64,000 nt of DNA from Vagococcus fessus (GTDB lineage Bacteria; Bacillota; Bacilli; Lactobacillales; Vagococcaceae), in contig NZ_NGJY01000001.1 in assembly GCF_003987565.1 (NCBI RefSeq), forward strand, positions 558,001-622,000, written 5' to 3'. Below the pieces are notes generated by a model. The model searched no databases. It was not told where the DNA came from and saw nothing but the letters and a program-made list of their open reading frames with translations. Positions 7,172 through 15,447 of the stretch are shown piece by piece. How positions within the stretch are numbered: position 1 is the first letter of the stretch; the number at the start of each line of letters is the position of its first letter. The translations under genes were made by a program, and so were the position numbers.

Positions 7172-7522
7172 CTATTTGCGACGCATTTCTTTGATACGAG
7201 CTGCTTTTCCGTGTAATTCGCGGATGTAATAAAGTTTCGCACGACGAACTTTACCTTGGCGGATTACTTCGATTTCTGCAACACGTGGAGTGTGGATTGG
7301 GAATGTACGCTCAACACCAACACCGCCAGAAATTTTACGAACTGTATAAGTTTCGCTGATTCCAGCACCTTGACGTTTGATAACAATACCTTCAAACAAC
7401 TGGATACGCTCGCGAGTACCCTCTACAACTTTCGCATGAACACGAACTGTGTCTCCTGGGCGGAAGTCTGGGATATCACTACGTAATTGATCTTTTGTGA
7501 TAGCTTCGATTAATGGATTCAT
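7172..7522 (-). CDS. rplS: 50S ribosomal protein L19
   Basis: A 116-residue full-length L19, the large-subunit protein at the interface with the 30S subunit. The family pattern is complete: [20 protein letters not shown] near residue 20, [13 protein letters not shown] near 67, and a basic [12 protein letters not shown] tail. An AAGGAG site precedes the ATG. It lies downstream of trmD but has its own promoter and structured leader (7540-7637), so it can be expressed apart from trmD. The order rpsP, khpA, rimM, trmD, rplS is the usual Firmicutes one. Confidence 0.98.
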   Translation of the reverse strand: MNPLIEAITKDQLRSDIPDFRPGDTVRVHAKVVEGTRERIQLFEGIVIKRQGAGISETYTVRKISGGVGVERTFPIHTPRVAEIEVIRQGKVRRAKLYYIRELHGKAARIKEMRRK

Positions 7523-7539
7523 TTTATCTTTCTCCTTTT

Positions 7540-7637
7540 AACAAACATTCATATGAGCACGTCACAGCGGAATATCGTAATAGTTGAGTACTTTTGCACT
7601 CAAAAAATAGTTTAACATAGCTTTATAACGATGTAAA
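7540..7637 (-). promoter_or_regulatory. rplS promoter and probable L19 leader
   Basis: On the minus strand -35 TTTACA (7637-7632) and -10 TAAACT (7615-7610) are 16 nt apart. Transcription would start near 7603, at the foot of a hairpin with an 8-bp stem (7604-7597 with 7592-7585, one G-T pair) and an AAAA loop. An autoregulatory L19 leader of this kind is known from low-GC Gram-positives (Rfam L19_leader). The promoter is seen directly; the leader identity is inferred from position and size. Confidence 0.55.
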
Positions 7638-7655
7638 GAGTTAATTCTTTACAAA

Positions 7656-8399
7656 TTACTTATTAGCCTCTTCTTTTTTCACTTCAGCTAGTAATTTGGT
7701 CATCTCTTTGGTCATCTCTAATTTATCTAACATCTCTGGACGTCTTTGATATGTGCGTCTTAATGATTCTTTCAATTGCCACTCTGCTATTAATTTATGG
7801 TTACCATTACGGATAACTTCTGGCACTTCCATCCCTTTATAGTCAGCAGGACGTGTGTATTGTGGGTGTTCTAGTAAGCCTGTAGAGTGTGAATCCGTAA
7901 TCGCTGATTGGTCATTTCCTAAAACATCAGGTAATAATCTAACCGTTGCATCAATCATGACCATAGCTCCTAGTTCACCGCCAGTCAAGACATAGTCACC
8001 AAGTGATACTTCATCTGTCACATAGCTTCGAATGCGCTCATCATAGCCCTCGTAGTGTCCACAGATGAATACTAAGTGTTCTTCTTCAGAAAATTCTTCC
8101 GCCATTTTTTGGTCGAATTTCTTGCCCGCTGGGTCTAATAAAATAACACGTTTCTTTGTATCAGGTTTCTCTTCACTTATTTTAGTTAAAGCATTATCAA
8201 TCGGCTGAACTTTAAGAAGCATACCGGCTCCACCACCATACGGATAATCATCCACATTTTGATGTTTGTTATCAGAAAAATCTCTAAAGTTGGTTACTTT
8301 AACTTCGAGTAATTCTTTTTCAATCGCTTTTCCTAAGATAGACTCTGTTAGGGGTCCTTCAAACATTCTTGGGAACAGTGTTAAGACATCAATTCTCAT
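7656..8399 (-). CDS. trmD: tRNA (guanine-37-N1)-methyltransferase
   Basis: TrmD methylates G37 of tRNAs with G36, using S-adenosylmethionine, to prevent frameshifting. The 247-residue protein has the SPOUT trefoil-knot signatures [10 protein letters not shown] (114-123) and [11 protein letters not shown] (132-142), plus the N-terminal [10 protein letters not shown] loop (51-60) that contacts tRNA. Length is normal. It starts 2 nt after the rimM stop codon, so the two are one transcription unit, as in most bacteria. No anomaly is seen. Confidence 0.97.
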   Translation of the reverse strand: MRIDVLTLFPRMFEGPLTESILGKAIEKELLEVKVTNFRDFSDNKHQNVDDYPYGGGAGMLLKVQPIDNALTKISEEKPDTKKRVILLDPAGKKFDQKMAEEFSEEEHLVFICGHYEGYDERIRSYVTDEVSLGDYVLTGGELGAMVMIDATVRLLPDVLGNDQSAITDSHSTGLLEHPQYTRPADYKGMEVPEVIRNGNHKLIAEWQLKESLRRTYQRRPEMLDKLEMTKEMTKLLAEVKKEEANK

Positions 8400-8401
8400 G
8401 A

Positions 8402-8920
8402 TTAATCAATCAACCCTTCAGGAATTTCAACGTGAACCACACCATTTTCTAAATCAATTGTTTTTACAACTGATTCAATGTAAGGAATCAGTATATCTTT
8501 TCCTTTTTGTGGTTGCACAACCCAAACGTCATTGGCACCCGGTGATAAGATTTCCTTGATTTTACCTAACACATCATCATTTTCATCGATTACTTGTAAA
8601 CCCACAATCTCATGGTAATAAAATTCATTTTCTTCTAGTTCGTGCTGTTGCTCCGCACGGATTTTTAAAATACCATCACGATATTTTTCAATATCATTAA
8701 TACTTGGGTGTCCTTCAAAACTTACGATATCAAAGTTTTTATGTTTACGGTGTGACTTAATTATTAATTTAATGGGTGATTTACTTCCCTCTTGAAATAA
8801 GTAAAGTGCTTGCCCTTTTTTATAGCGTTCTTCAGCGAAATCCGTCTTTGAAATAACACGAACTTCTCCTCGTAATCCTTGTGTGTTTACTATCTTACCT
8901 ACATTATAAAAATCTACCAT
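8402..8920 (-). CDS. rimM: 16S rRNA processing protein RimM
   Basis: RimM helps mature the 30S head and binds ribosomal protein S19. The 172-residue protein has the N-terminal RimM barrel ([18 protein letters not shown], about 4-21) and the C-terminal PRC-like barrel ([10 protein letters not shown], then VWVVQP and ILIPYI). I start at the ATG at 8920, because an upstream ATG at 8935 would place the AAGGAG ribosome-binding site inside the coding sequence. It heads a unit with trmD, separated from khpA by a terminator at 8996-9032. Confidence 0.96.
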   Translation of the reverse strand: MVDFYNVGKIVNTQGLRGEVRVISKTDFAEERYKKGQALYLFQEGSKSPIKLIIKSHRKHKNFDIVSFEGHPSINDIEKYRDGILKIRAEQQHELEENEFYYHEIVGLQVIDENDDVLGKIKEILSPGANDVWVVQPQKGKDILIPYIESVVKTIDLENGVVHVEIPEGLID

Positions 8921-8995
8921 AATAGTCTCCTTCATCTGTCAATTCTTTTAATATTGTATCATTAGCTCACGCAATATGCTATAAAAATAAGCGCA

Positions 8996-9032
8996 ACAAA
9001 AAAACTCTCAAGTGCCTAAGCACCTAAGAGTT
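8996..9032 (-). terminator. Terminator of rpsP-khpA, overlapping the khpA stop codon
   Basis: A 13-bp stem (9020-9032 with 9003-9015, one mismatch) is followed on the minus strand by seven T. The stem begins inside the khpA stop codon (9031-9033). A terminating ribosome would cover it, so readthrough into rimM-trmD may depend on translation. Confidence 0.85.
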
Positions 9033-9276
9033 AATTACCATCTGATATATTCAGACGGACCTTTTTAGGTCCATCGATACGTACACTGTAAACAACAGTA
9101 CGAATCGCTTTCGCCAAACGTCCTTGCTTCCCAATGATACGACCAATATCTTCAGGATCAACGGTTAAGTTATAATCAACATACTCATCAGAGTCTACTA
9201 AGTCTAACTTAACACGATCGGGATGAGTGACTAATGGACGAACGATTGTTAAGACCAATTCTTTCACATCTGTCAT
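9031..9276 (-). CDS. khpA: KH-domain RNA-binding protein KhpA
   Basis: A small (81-residue) single KH domain with the signature IGRIIGKQGRLAKAIRTV (about 46-63), including the GxxG loop as GKQG. KhpA works with KhpB (Jag/EloR) in RNA binding and cell elongation in Gram-positives. It lies 16 nt downstream of rpsP, the usual place for this gene (also called ylqC). Length and motif are normal. Confidence 0.93.
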   Translation of the reverse strand: MTDVKELVLTIVRPLVTHPDRVKLDLVDSDEYVDYNLTVDPEDIGRIIGKQGRLAKAIRTVVYSVRIDGPKKVRLNISDGN

Positions 9277-9292
9277 AAGTTATCCCACCTTA

Positions 9293-9568
9293 TTATTTTT
9301 TAGAGAATTTAGCTTCATGATGTTTTTGCATGATGCCTTCAGTAGATAATAAGTTACGAACTGTATCAGAAGGTTGAGCACCTTTAGATAACCATTCTAA
9401 AACTAAATCTTCTTTAATTGTTACTTGAGCTGGATCTAATAAAGGATTATAAGTTCCTACTGTTTCGATGAAACGGCCATCACGTGGAGAACGTGAATCT
9501 GCAACTACGATACGGTAGAAAGGACTTTTTTTAGAACCCATACGTTTTAAACGGATTTTAACTGACAT
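9293..9568 (-). CDS. rpsP: 30S ribosomal protein S16
   Basis: A 91-residue S16, a 30S assembly protein. The start is [20 protein letters not shown], followed by [19 protein letters not shown], both diagnostic. I start at the ATG at 9568 because GGAGGTG lies just upstream; a longer frame to 9586 would include it. It is first in a unit with khpA. Bases 9569-9715 contain its 5' region and no gene. Confidence 0.98.
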   Translation of the reverse strand: MSVKIRLKRMGSKKSPFYRIVVADSRSPRDGRFIETVGTYNPLLDPAQVTIKEDLVLEWLSKGAQPSDTVRNLLSTEGIMQKHHEAKFSKK

Positions 9569-9716
9569 TGATAAATACACCTCCATTAACTTTTTACAAG
9601 ACTTAGTTTACCACGAGAAAAACATCATGTAAAGTGTTTTTTCTTTACACCTTATATTTTTTTAGTTTTTTTCTTTAAAATGCTGTTATATCGGGATTTA
9701 TAGTCTTTATTTTTCT

Positions 9717-9754
9717 AAAAAAAGAACTGAATTTAATATTAAAATCAGCCCTTT
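9717..9754 (-). terminator. Terminator of ylxM-ffh
   Basis: An almost continuous 16-bp stem (9739-9754 with 9721-9736, with G-T pairs and one mismatch) has a 2-nt loop and is followed on the minus strand by a run of T. It lies 16 nt after the ffh stop codon. Confidence 0.85.
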
Positions 9755-9769
9755 TTGTTATATTAGTTA

Positions 9770-11200
9770 CTATTTTTTCTTTTTCTTCACTTTTTTCTTC
9801 TTGCCTTTAGTATGTTGTTTCATCATTTTGTTCATGGCCATTTTACCCATTTTACCTTTGATACCTGTCCCGAACATTTGATCCATACCCGCTGGCATTT
9901 TACCTTTAGTCATTTGTTGCATCATTTTACGTGACTCGTTGAATTGTTTAATCATACGATTCACTTCTACAACACTATTACCAGAACCCGCAGCAATACG
10001 ACGACGACGGCTTGGGTTTAATAAATCTGGATTTTCGCGCTCTGCAGGTGTCATAGAGAAGACGATTGCTTTTTTACGCGCTACATCTTTAGGATCTACT
10101 TTAATTTGATCTAATCCTGGCATATTGCTCATACCTGGAATCATTTTAAGTAAATCTTCGATTGGCCCCATACCCATCACTTGGTCTAATTGCTCGATGA
10201 AGTCATTAAAGTCAAAACTATTTTCTTTCATCTTAGTCGCAAGTTCAACGGCCTTTTTCTCATCGTACTCAGCTTCTGCTTTTTCGATTAAGGTTAACAT
10301 GTCACCCATACCTAAGATACGGCTAGACATACGGTCTGGATGGAACACTTCAACGTCTGTTAATTTTTCACCAGTACCGACAAATTTAATTGGTTTACCT
10401 GTTACGGCACGGATAGATAGAGCCGCACCACCACGAGTATCACCATCTAACTTAGTAACGGCAACCCCTGTGATATCTAATTGGTCGTTGAAACTTTCAG
10501 CAACGGTAACCGCATCTTGACCGGTCATCCCATCGACTACTAAAAGGATTTCATCTGGATTAGCTAATTCTTTAATTTGTTTTAACTCATCCATTAATTT
10601 TTCATCAATATGCAAACGACCTGCCGTATCAATGAAGACATAGTCATTTTTGTTAGCATAGGCTTGTTCTAAACCTTGGCGAACGATTTCAACAGGACTT
10701 ACTTCTGTCCCTAATTCAAAGACAGGAGCATCAATTTGTTGACCTAAGACTTTTAACTGCTCGATAGCGGCTGGACGGTACACGTCACCTGCGATTAATA
10801 ACGGACGAGCATTTTCTGTTTTCATTAAGTGTTTCGCTAATTTACCTACAAAGGTTGTTTTACCAGCCCCTTGTAACCCTGACATCATAACAATAGTCGG
10901 AATTTTTGGTGATTTATTCAATGGAACTGTTTCTGTCCCTAATGTCGCTGTTAATTCCTCATCAACAATCTTAACGATTTGTTGAGCTGGACTTAAACTT
11001 TCTAATACTTCAATCCCTACTGCACGCTCACTTACACGCTTAGTAAAGTCTTTAACAACTTTAAAGTTTACATCGGCTTCTAATAACGCAAGACGAATCT
11101 CACGCATCATTTCTTTTACGTCTGCTTCAGATACTTTCCCTTTACGACGTAATTTGGACATCGCGTTTTGCAAACGATCGGTTAAACTCTCAAATGCCAT
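9770..11200 (-). CDS. ffh: Signal recognition particle protein Ffh (SRP54)
   Basis: The GTPase of the signal recognition particle: it binds signal peptides and SRP RNA and docks with FtsY. The 476-residue protein has the N domain (about 1-85), the G domain with G1 GLQGAGKTT (108-116), the DTAGR motif near 190 and TKLDGD near 248, and a methionine-rich M domain ending in a very basic, Lys-rich tail. It lies 18 nt downstream of ylxM, its usual partner. No SRP RNA gene was recognised in the window. Confidence 0.98.
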   Translation of the reverse strand: MAFESLTDRLQNAMSKLRRKGKVSEADVKEMMREIRLALLEADVNFKVVKDFTKRVSERAVGIEVLESLSPAQQIVKIVDEELTATLGTETVPLNKSPKIPTIVMMSGLQGAGKTTFVGKLAKHLMKTENARPLLIAGDVYRPAAIEQLKVLGQQIDAPVFELGTEVSPVEIVRQGLEQAYANKNDYVFIDTAGRLHIDEKLMDELKQIKELANPDEILLVVDGMTGQDAVTVAESFNDQLDITGVAVTKLDGDTRGGAALSIRAVTGKPIKFVGTGEKLTDVEVFHPDRMSSRILGMGDMLTLIEKAEAEYDEKKAVELATKMKENSFDFNDFIEQLDQVMGMGPIEDLLKMIPGMSNMPGLDQIKVDPKDVARKKAIVFSMTPAERENPDLLNPSRRRRIAAGSGNSVVEVNRMIKQFNESRKMMQQMTKGKMPAGMDQMFGTGIKGKMGKMAMNKMMKQHTKGKKKKVKKKKK

Positions 11201-11218
11201 CTTCTTACTCCCCTATCT

Positions 11219-11557
11219 CTATTCTTCGATTTCTTGAACTGCTTTAAGTAACCCTTGCAACTCATCATCTTCTGGATATTTTTCAGCAACGTGTTGTTGC
11301 ATTTTTTTAATTAATTCTTCACGGACAATAAAATTAGAATACAAGTGTAACTTACGCTCATAGTTTTCTAAGATTTTTTCTGTTCGTTTGATGTTGTCAT
11401 AAACAGCTTGACGACTTACATCGTATTCCTCTGAAATCTCACTCAAAGAAAAGTCATCCGCATAATATAACTCAATGTAATTCATCTGTTTTTCTGTTAA
11501 AAGAGTAGAATAGAATTCAAACAGGGCATTCATGCGGTTCGTTTTTTCAATGTTCAT
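11219..11557 (-). CDS. ylxM: YlxM/p13-like helix-turn-helix protein
   Basis: A 112-residue member of the UPF0122 (YlxM) family, which has a sigma-70 region-4-like helix-turn-helix ([20 protein letters not shown], about 31-50). In streptococci the homologue binds SRP components and modulates the Ffh GTPase, which fits its position directly upstream of ffh. It has a good ribosome-binding site. Transcription comes from an extended -10 promoter at 11606-11613. Confidence 0.92.
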   Translation of the reverse strand: MNIEKTNRMNALFEFYSTLLTEKQMNYIELYYADDFSLSEISEEYDVSRQAVYDNIKRTEKILENYERKLHLYSNFIVREELIKKMQQHVAEKYPEDDELQGLLKAVQEIEE

Positions 11558-11605
11558 CTAATTCCCTCCTTTTTTCGAGAACTAAAAAAGTCCTACTGAC
11601 TAATT

Positions 11606-11613
11606 ATTATACC
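11606..11613 (-). promoter_or_regulatory. Extended -10 promoter of ylxM-ffh
   Basis: On the minus strand TGG precedes TATAAT (11611-11606), giving an extended -10 box. No convincing -35 is seen, which extended -10 promoters can do without. Confidence 0.55.
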
Positions 11614-11765
11614 ACTAAATAGGGTTTAGTTTCTAGGGGCTAATTGTGAAAAAATAGTCGTATTAGTTTTTTTGTTAAATTTAATGAGCGACCTCAATGA
11701 ACGTGCTATTTTTTTAAATTCCCCTATGCTACACTAATAAAAAACAAACGTTTGGAGAGGGTAAC

Positions 11766-12515
11766 ATGTTTCAAGAATACGGAAAATTAAGCACAGAATT
11801 ATATGAACACACTAAACCAGTTGGCTACTCTATTGATGGCGACTTGGCTTATTATCTAGAACAAGCAAAAAAAGCTAATGGGAAAGTCTTAGAAGCCGGC
11901 GTCGGTACTGGTCGCTTACTCATCCCCTTTATCGAACAAGGAATTGATATGGAGGGTGTTGACTTATCTCCCTTCATGTTAGAGAAATGCCAAGAAAACT
12001 TGGATAGTCGCGACTTACATGCCCCTCTTTATGAGCAAGATATTGCGACATTAGATTTGCCTCATCGTTATGATTTAATCATGATGCCTACAGGTAGCTT
12101 TGCACTTTTACCTACTCGCGAAATTATGATGAACGGTTTAAAATCATTCAAAAAACATCTAAATCCTGGTGGAACATTAATTGTCGATTTACTTTTACCA
12201 AAAGACTTTACTGTAGGTGACTCTAGTTCATCGATTTACCAATTAACACCTGAAGAAGGGATTTTATTCAACAGTACCTCACTTGAAATCGACTGGGAAA
12301 ACCAACGTACAACAGAAGTTCACCGTTATGAAAAATGGCGTAATGGCGAATTAGTTGGAACAGAACTGTCTCGCTTTGTTTTATCATGGTACGGTGTAGA
12401 GGAATTCCGTTTAATTCTAGACTCACTTGGTTTTTCAAACAGTCGTGTCGTATGGGACTATGAAAAAGAAACAGGTCAACATGAAACCTTAACATTTTTT
12501 GCCGAAGCAAATTAA
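11766..12515 (+). CDS. Class I SAM-dependent methyltransferase
   Basis: A 249-residue Rossmann-fold methyltransferase. Motif I (VLEAGVGTGRLLIPF, about 42-56) binds S-adenosylmethionine; the acidic motif II follows (GVDLSPFML, about 67-75). The substrate cannot be told: the overall look is that of the broad Methyltransf_25/11 small-molecule enzymes common in Lactobacillales. GGAGAGGG precedes the ATG. An extended -10 (TGC then TACACT, 11727-11735) lies 30 nt upstream. It is monocistronic and ends at a strong shared terminator. Confidence 0.85.
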   Translation: MFQEYGKLSTELYEHTKPVGYSIDGDLAYYLEQAKKANGKVLEAGVGTGRLLIPFIEQGIDMEGVDLSPFMLEKCQENLDSRDLHAPLYEQDIATLDLPHRYDLIMMPTGSFALLPTREIMMNGLKSFKKHLNPGGTLIVDLLLPKDFTVGDSSSSIYQLTPEEGILFNSTSLEIDWENQRTTEVHRYEKWRNGELVGTELSRFVLSWYGVEEFRLILDSLGFSNSRVVWDYEKETGQHETLTFFAEAN

Positions 12516-12551
12516 AAAAGGAAAGCCGTCAGTCGATGGCTTTCCTTTTTT
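12514..12551. terminator. Bidirectional terminator
   Basis: A 14-bp perfect stem (12514-12527 with 12538-12551), with A-runs and T-runs forming the base, serves the convergent methyltransferase (plus) and YxeA-like gene (minus). Confidence 0.9.
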
Positions 12552-12553
12552 AG

Positions 12554-12937
12554 TTAGTCAGTTAACTGAGCTAAAGCTTTTTCTGGGACGTCCTTTTCTG
12601 GCACCTCTTCCCAACTTTCAACAAAGCTCCCTTTAGAATCTAATTTTAAATAGGCATTTTCTTTCAATTTGCCTCCTGCATAAAATGTAATATCTGTCAC
12701 TTCACCTTCATCATTGACTGCTTTTTGGGAATAATTGTATCCTCCTGGTGATTGAGGTGTCCCGTATTTATCCGCAGTCTTCACATAACGATTCTCCTCT
12801 TTTATAAAAGGATTAAATCGGTCTAACTGTTGTCCGATATCACTGTCCTCAGTTTCAGGTACAACTGCCTTTAACGTCGCTGGTAGGACGGCTATCATCC
12901 CTATAATAATCACAACTACTACTGCTATTTTTTTCAT
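12554..12937 (-). CDS. YxeA-family (DUF1093) secreted protein
   Basis: A 127-residue protein with an N-terminal hydrophobic segment (about 3-23), probably a signal peptide or anchor, and a beta-rich domain of the YxeA type. The family pattern of a tyrosine pair (GGYNYSQKAVNDEG), then ITFYAGGKLKENAYLKLD and a Val-Pro-rich C-terminus is all present. I start at the ATG at 12937, where AAGGAG is well placed; the longer frame to 12988 would begin upstream of it. The function of the family is unknown. It acts outside the membrane. Confidence 0.85.
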   Translation of the reverse strand: MKKIAVVVVIIIGMIAVLPATLKAVVPETEDSDIGQQLDRFNPFIKEENRYVKTADKYGTPQSPGGYNYSQKAVNDEGEVTDITFYAGGKLKENAYLKLDSKGSFVESWEEVPEKDVPEKALAQLTD

Positions 12938-13143
12938 AATATAATCTCCTTCTCTCAACTTCCTCTTAACTTTAACAAATAAAATCATTCATTAAATCCG
13001 AACTGCGACCTAATTTCAGTCAGACTTTAGGCTTAATCGTTCCCTTTTTAAAAGGCTTTTATGATAAAATTGAAAAGTCGCATTCTATAAATATACGCGG
13101 TTTTAGTGTTTTAATTTTATTAATTAGAGGAGGAGACTTGATT

Positions 13144-15207
13144 ATGGCACCAACCTACTTTACCGGGACGAGTGAGTACTTCGGTGAACGTTTAGCATTT
13201 GATTCATTTAAAAATTTATTTGAATCCAGACGTCAAGACCGCACTATTGGTGCCTTAAGTTATCCGTGGCACCTCGCTGGAACACTAAGCCGTCGTGAAA
13301 CTGATATTTTAATTTTAAATAGTAAACTAGGTGCCCTATTTGTCGAAATAAAAGGCATCTACCTTAATCAAATCGAAAGTATCTCTTATGAGGGCTGGCA
13401 CACTAAAGATAAATTCTACACAGACTTTATCCATCCAGTTAGACAACTAGAGGAAACCACTCAAAATTTTAGACTTCATTGTGATAAGCACAATCTCCAT
13501 GCTGTACCGATTAAAGGCATTATTTGTTTACCTTATATCACATCAGAGGACTGGCACGCCGCTGGTTTTAGTCTATACGCTTTCTTACCGCCGATTGTTT
13601 TTAAAGATGATTTAGAGAACCAAGATAAACTCTTTGAAAAACTAAAAGCTATTCCAAATATCGGCTTCAAACAAAGTCTGGACGGTGTCACCTTTGATGA
13701 TGTCAAAACGTTATTGTTTGGCTCAATTGATTTCGATAAAAATCCTCATTTCGACTATATTCCAGACTATGACGAAGCTATTACTCACTATTATAACGGT
13801 TTAAAGTTGACCGATAAGCAGGGTAAAATTGTCGATTATACAGGTGAAGCCTTAGTAATTAATGGCGTGGCCGGTAGCGGTAAAACCCTATGTATGGCTG
13901 CCAGTGCTAAGCGAAAACTTGATGAAGGTGCTCGTGTTCTTTTTATTTGTTACAACAAACTACTTGCCCAAACCATCCGAAACTTACTTTATAAAAACGA
14001 GATGGACCCGAATACGACGTCACTTCACGTTCGCAATTTCCATCAATGGAGTTATTATCAAATCAAACATAACACCCCTTGTACTGTTGATAATATATCA
14101 ACGACAAGTTATTACACGAAAAAAATGATTGCAACACTTCAAGCGAAACTCGCCACTCATACGGATAATCGCTTTTTAGACCAAGAGTTATATACTGATT
14201 TTCTCCTTGAGGAATGCCACTACCTTACGACTCTTCAACTGAAAACTGAAGAAGACTACCAAAATCTAACACGTAAAGGGCGTGGAAACCTCCCTAAAAT
14301 CAGAAAAAATTCACAAGACCGCAGTATTATTTTCTCTATCTATAACGATTATATTGCCGAAAAATCACGTCAGAACAAAATGGAATTTATTGACCACGCG
14401 CCATATCTATTGGAACAGATCGATAGGTTACCTAAATACGACTATATCTATGTTGATGAAGCCCAAGATTTAAATTTAGCTGAACTACAGTTACTACGTC
14501 AATTGACAACAAAAGGCTTTTATCTAGCCTCTGACCGAGGACAAAAACTGTACAATACGTTTTACACTTATAAGGATATCGGCTTAACTGTTAATGCTAG
14601 CAATTCCATTCGTCTAAATGAATCCTACCGTTCAACGTATCAAGTTTTTAAATTCGCATCTGCTTTGCAGCAAAACGATATTACATTGAAATCAGAGGAT
14701 TATACAGAACCCTACTTCAATACCCTTTATCAAGGACCTGTTCCAACACTTTACCGTTTTGAGGACAATGCTACCCAACACCGCTTAATGACTAAAAAAA
14801 TAAAAAATTATCTAGCGAATTCACCAGGAAAATCAATCGGTATTCTCGTCAAAACTAAAAAACAATTAGAAATCGTTTCTGATTATCTCAAAGCTGAGGG
14901 GATTAAACACCATTCCTTAAATCAGAAAGTTGAAGTCGTCCAATCTAACGACACCTATGTTCATCTCTTGACTATGCACACGTCTAAAGGGCTTGAGTTT
15001 GATTATGTTCAGATTTACGATTTTTCTAGCGACCCTAAACTTGCAGAGAAGACAGATGAAAACTTTGATTATTGGAACCAACAACGAAAGCTATTTTACG
15101 TCGCCTTCACACGCTCACGTCATTTATTAGATATTTTCTACCTGACACAAGCTAATCAATTGGTCTATGAATTACCAGTTGAGTGTTATGACGTTGTGGG
15201 AGAATAA
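13144..15207 (+). CDS. NERD-domain superfamily I DNA/RNA helicase
   Basis: A 687-residue fusion. The N-terminus is a NERD domain (about 10-130) with the nuclease-like core ETDILIL...GALFVEIKG (about 52-71). A UvrD/Rep-type helicase follows: Walker A GVAGSGKT (241-248), Walker B YVDEAQDL, motif IV region RSTYQVFKFA, motif V LTMHTSKGLEFD and motif VI KLFYVAFTRSR. NERD is a PD-(D/E)XK-related domain, so the protein may cut and unwind nucleic acid, perhaps in repair or defence; that is inference. I start at the ATG at 13144 with GGAGGAG upstream; a TTG at 13138 is possible. It stands alone and is followed by a structured RNA gene. Confidence 0.9.
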   Translation: MAPTYFTGTSEYFGERLAFDSFKNLFESRRQDRTIGALSYPWHLAGTLSRRETDILILNSKLGALFVEIKGIYLNQIESISYEGWHTKDKFYTDFIHPVRQLEETTQNFRLHCDKHNLHAVPIKGIICLPYITSEDWHAAGFSLYAFLPPIVFKDDLENQDKLFEKLKAIPNIGFKQSLDGVTFDDVKTLLFGSIDFDKNPHFDYIPDYDEAITHYYNGLKLTDKQGKIVDYTGEALVINGVAGSGKTLCMAASAKRKLDEGARVLFICYNKLLAQTIRNLLYKNEMDPNTTSLHVRNFHQWSYYQIKHNTPCTVDNISTTSYYTKKMIATLQAKLATHTDNRFLDQELYTDFLLEECHYLTTLQLKTEEDYQNLTRKGRGNLPKIRKNSQDRSIIFSIYNDYIAEKSRQNKMEFIDHAPYLLEQIDRLPKYDYIYVDEAQDLNLAELQLLRQLTTKGFYLASDRGQKLYNTFYTYKDIGLTVNASNSIRLNESYRSTYQVFKFASALQQNDITLKSEDYTEPYFNTLYQGPVPTLYRFEDNATQHRLMTKKIKNYLANSPGKSIGILVKTKKQLEIVSDYLKAEGIKHHSLNQKVEVVQSNDTYVHLLTMHTSKGLEFDYVQIYDFSSDPKLAEKTDENFDYWNQQRKLFYVAFTRSRHLLDIFYLTQANQLVYELPVECYDVVGE

Positions 15208-15234
15208 GAAAGACTAGCATTCCAATACTCCATG

Positions 15235-15243
15235 TGTTATACT
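15235..15243 (+). promoter_or_regulatory. Extended -10 promoter of the structured RNA
   Basis: TGT precedes TATACT (15238-15243), an extended -10 box. It lies 28 nt after the helicase stop codon and about 6 nt before the RNA's folded part begins. No good -35 is visible. Confidence 0.6.
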
Positions 15244-15248
15244 TTCAA

Positions 15249-15370
15249 CATGCGATGAGGCGACACGGGACTCGCAGTGGGAGTCCCCCCTCTAACGGTA
15301 ACACTTTGTGGAAGGTGTGTTAGAGGCAAGATTAAAAGCACTAGGATGGGCAACCATCTTAGTGCTTTTT
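15249..15370 (+). ncRNA. Unidentified free-standing structured RNA
   Basis: About 120 nt, with its own promoter and terminator and no downstream gene on the same strand (the next gene is convergent). Three helices are visible. First is a 7-bp perfect stem, 15267-15273 with 15281-15287. Second is a long hairpin, 15289-15296 with 15319-15326 (8 bp), a one-sided GGTA bulge (15297-15300), then a 7-bp stem 15301-15307 with 15312-15318 and a GTGG loop. Third is the terminator, 15335-15349 with 15354-15368. The tract CCCCCCTCT at 15285-15293 could pair with Shine-Dalgarno sequences if free. It does not match the SRP RNA, 6S, tmRNA or riboswitch cores I know. Confidence 0.65.
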
Positions 15371-15447
15371 CGTTTATATTCAACTTCTACTTACCTTATA
15401 ACATAACAAGCCCCAGACCACTCACTCACATTTAATTCTCATTCAAA

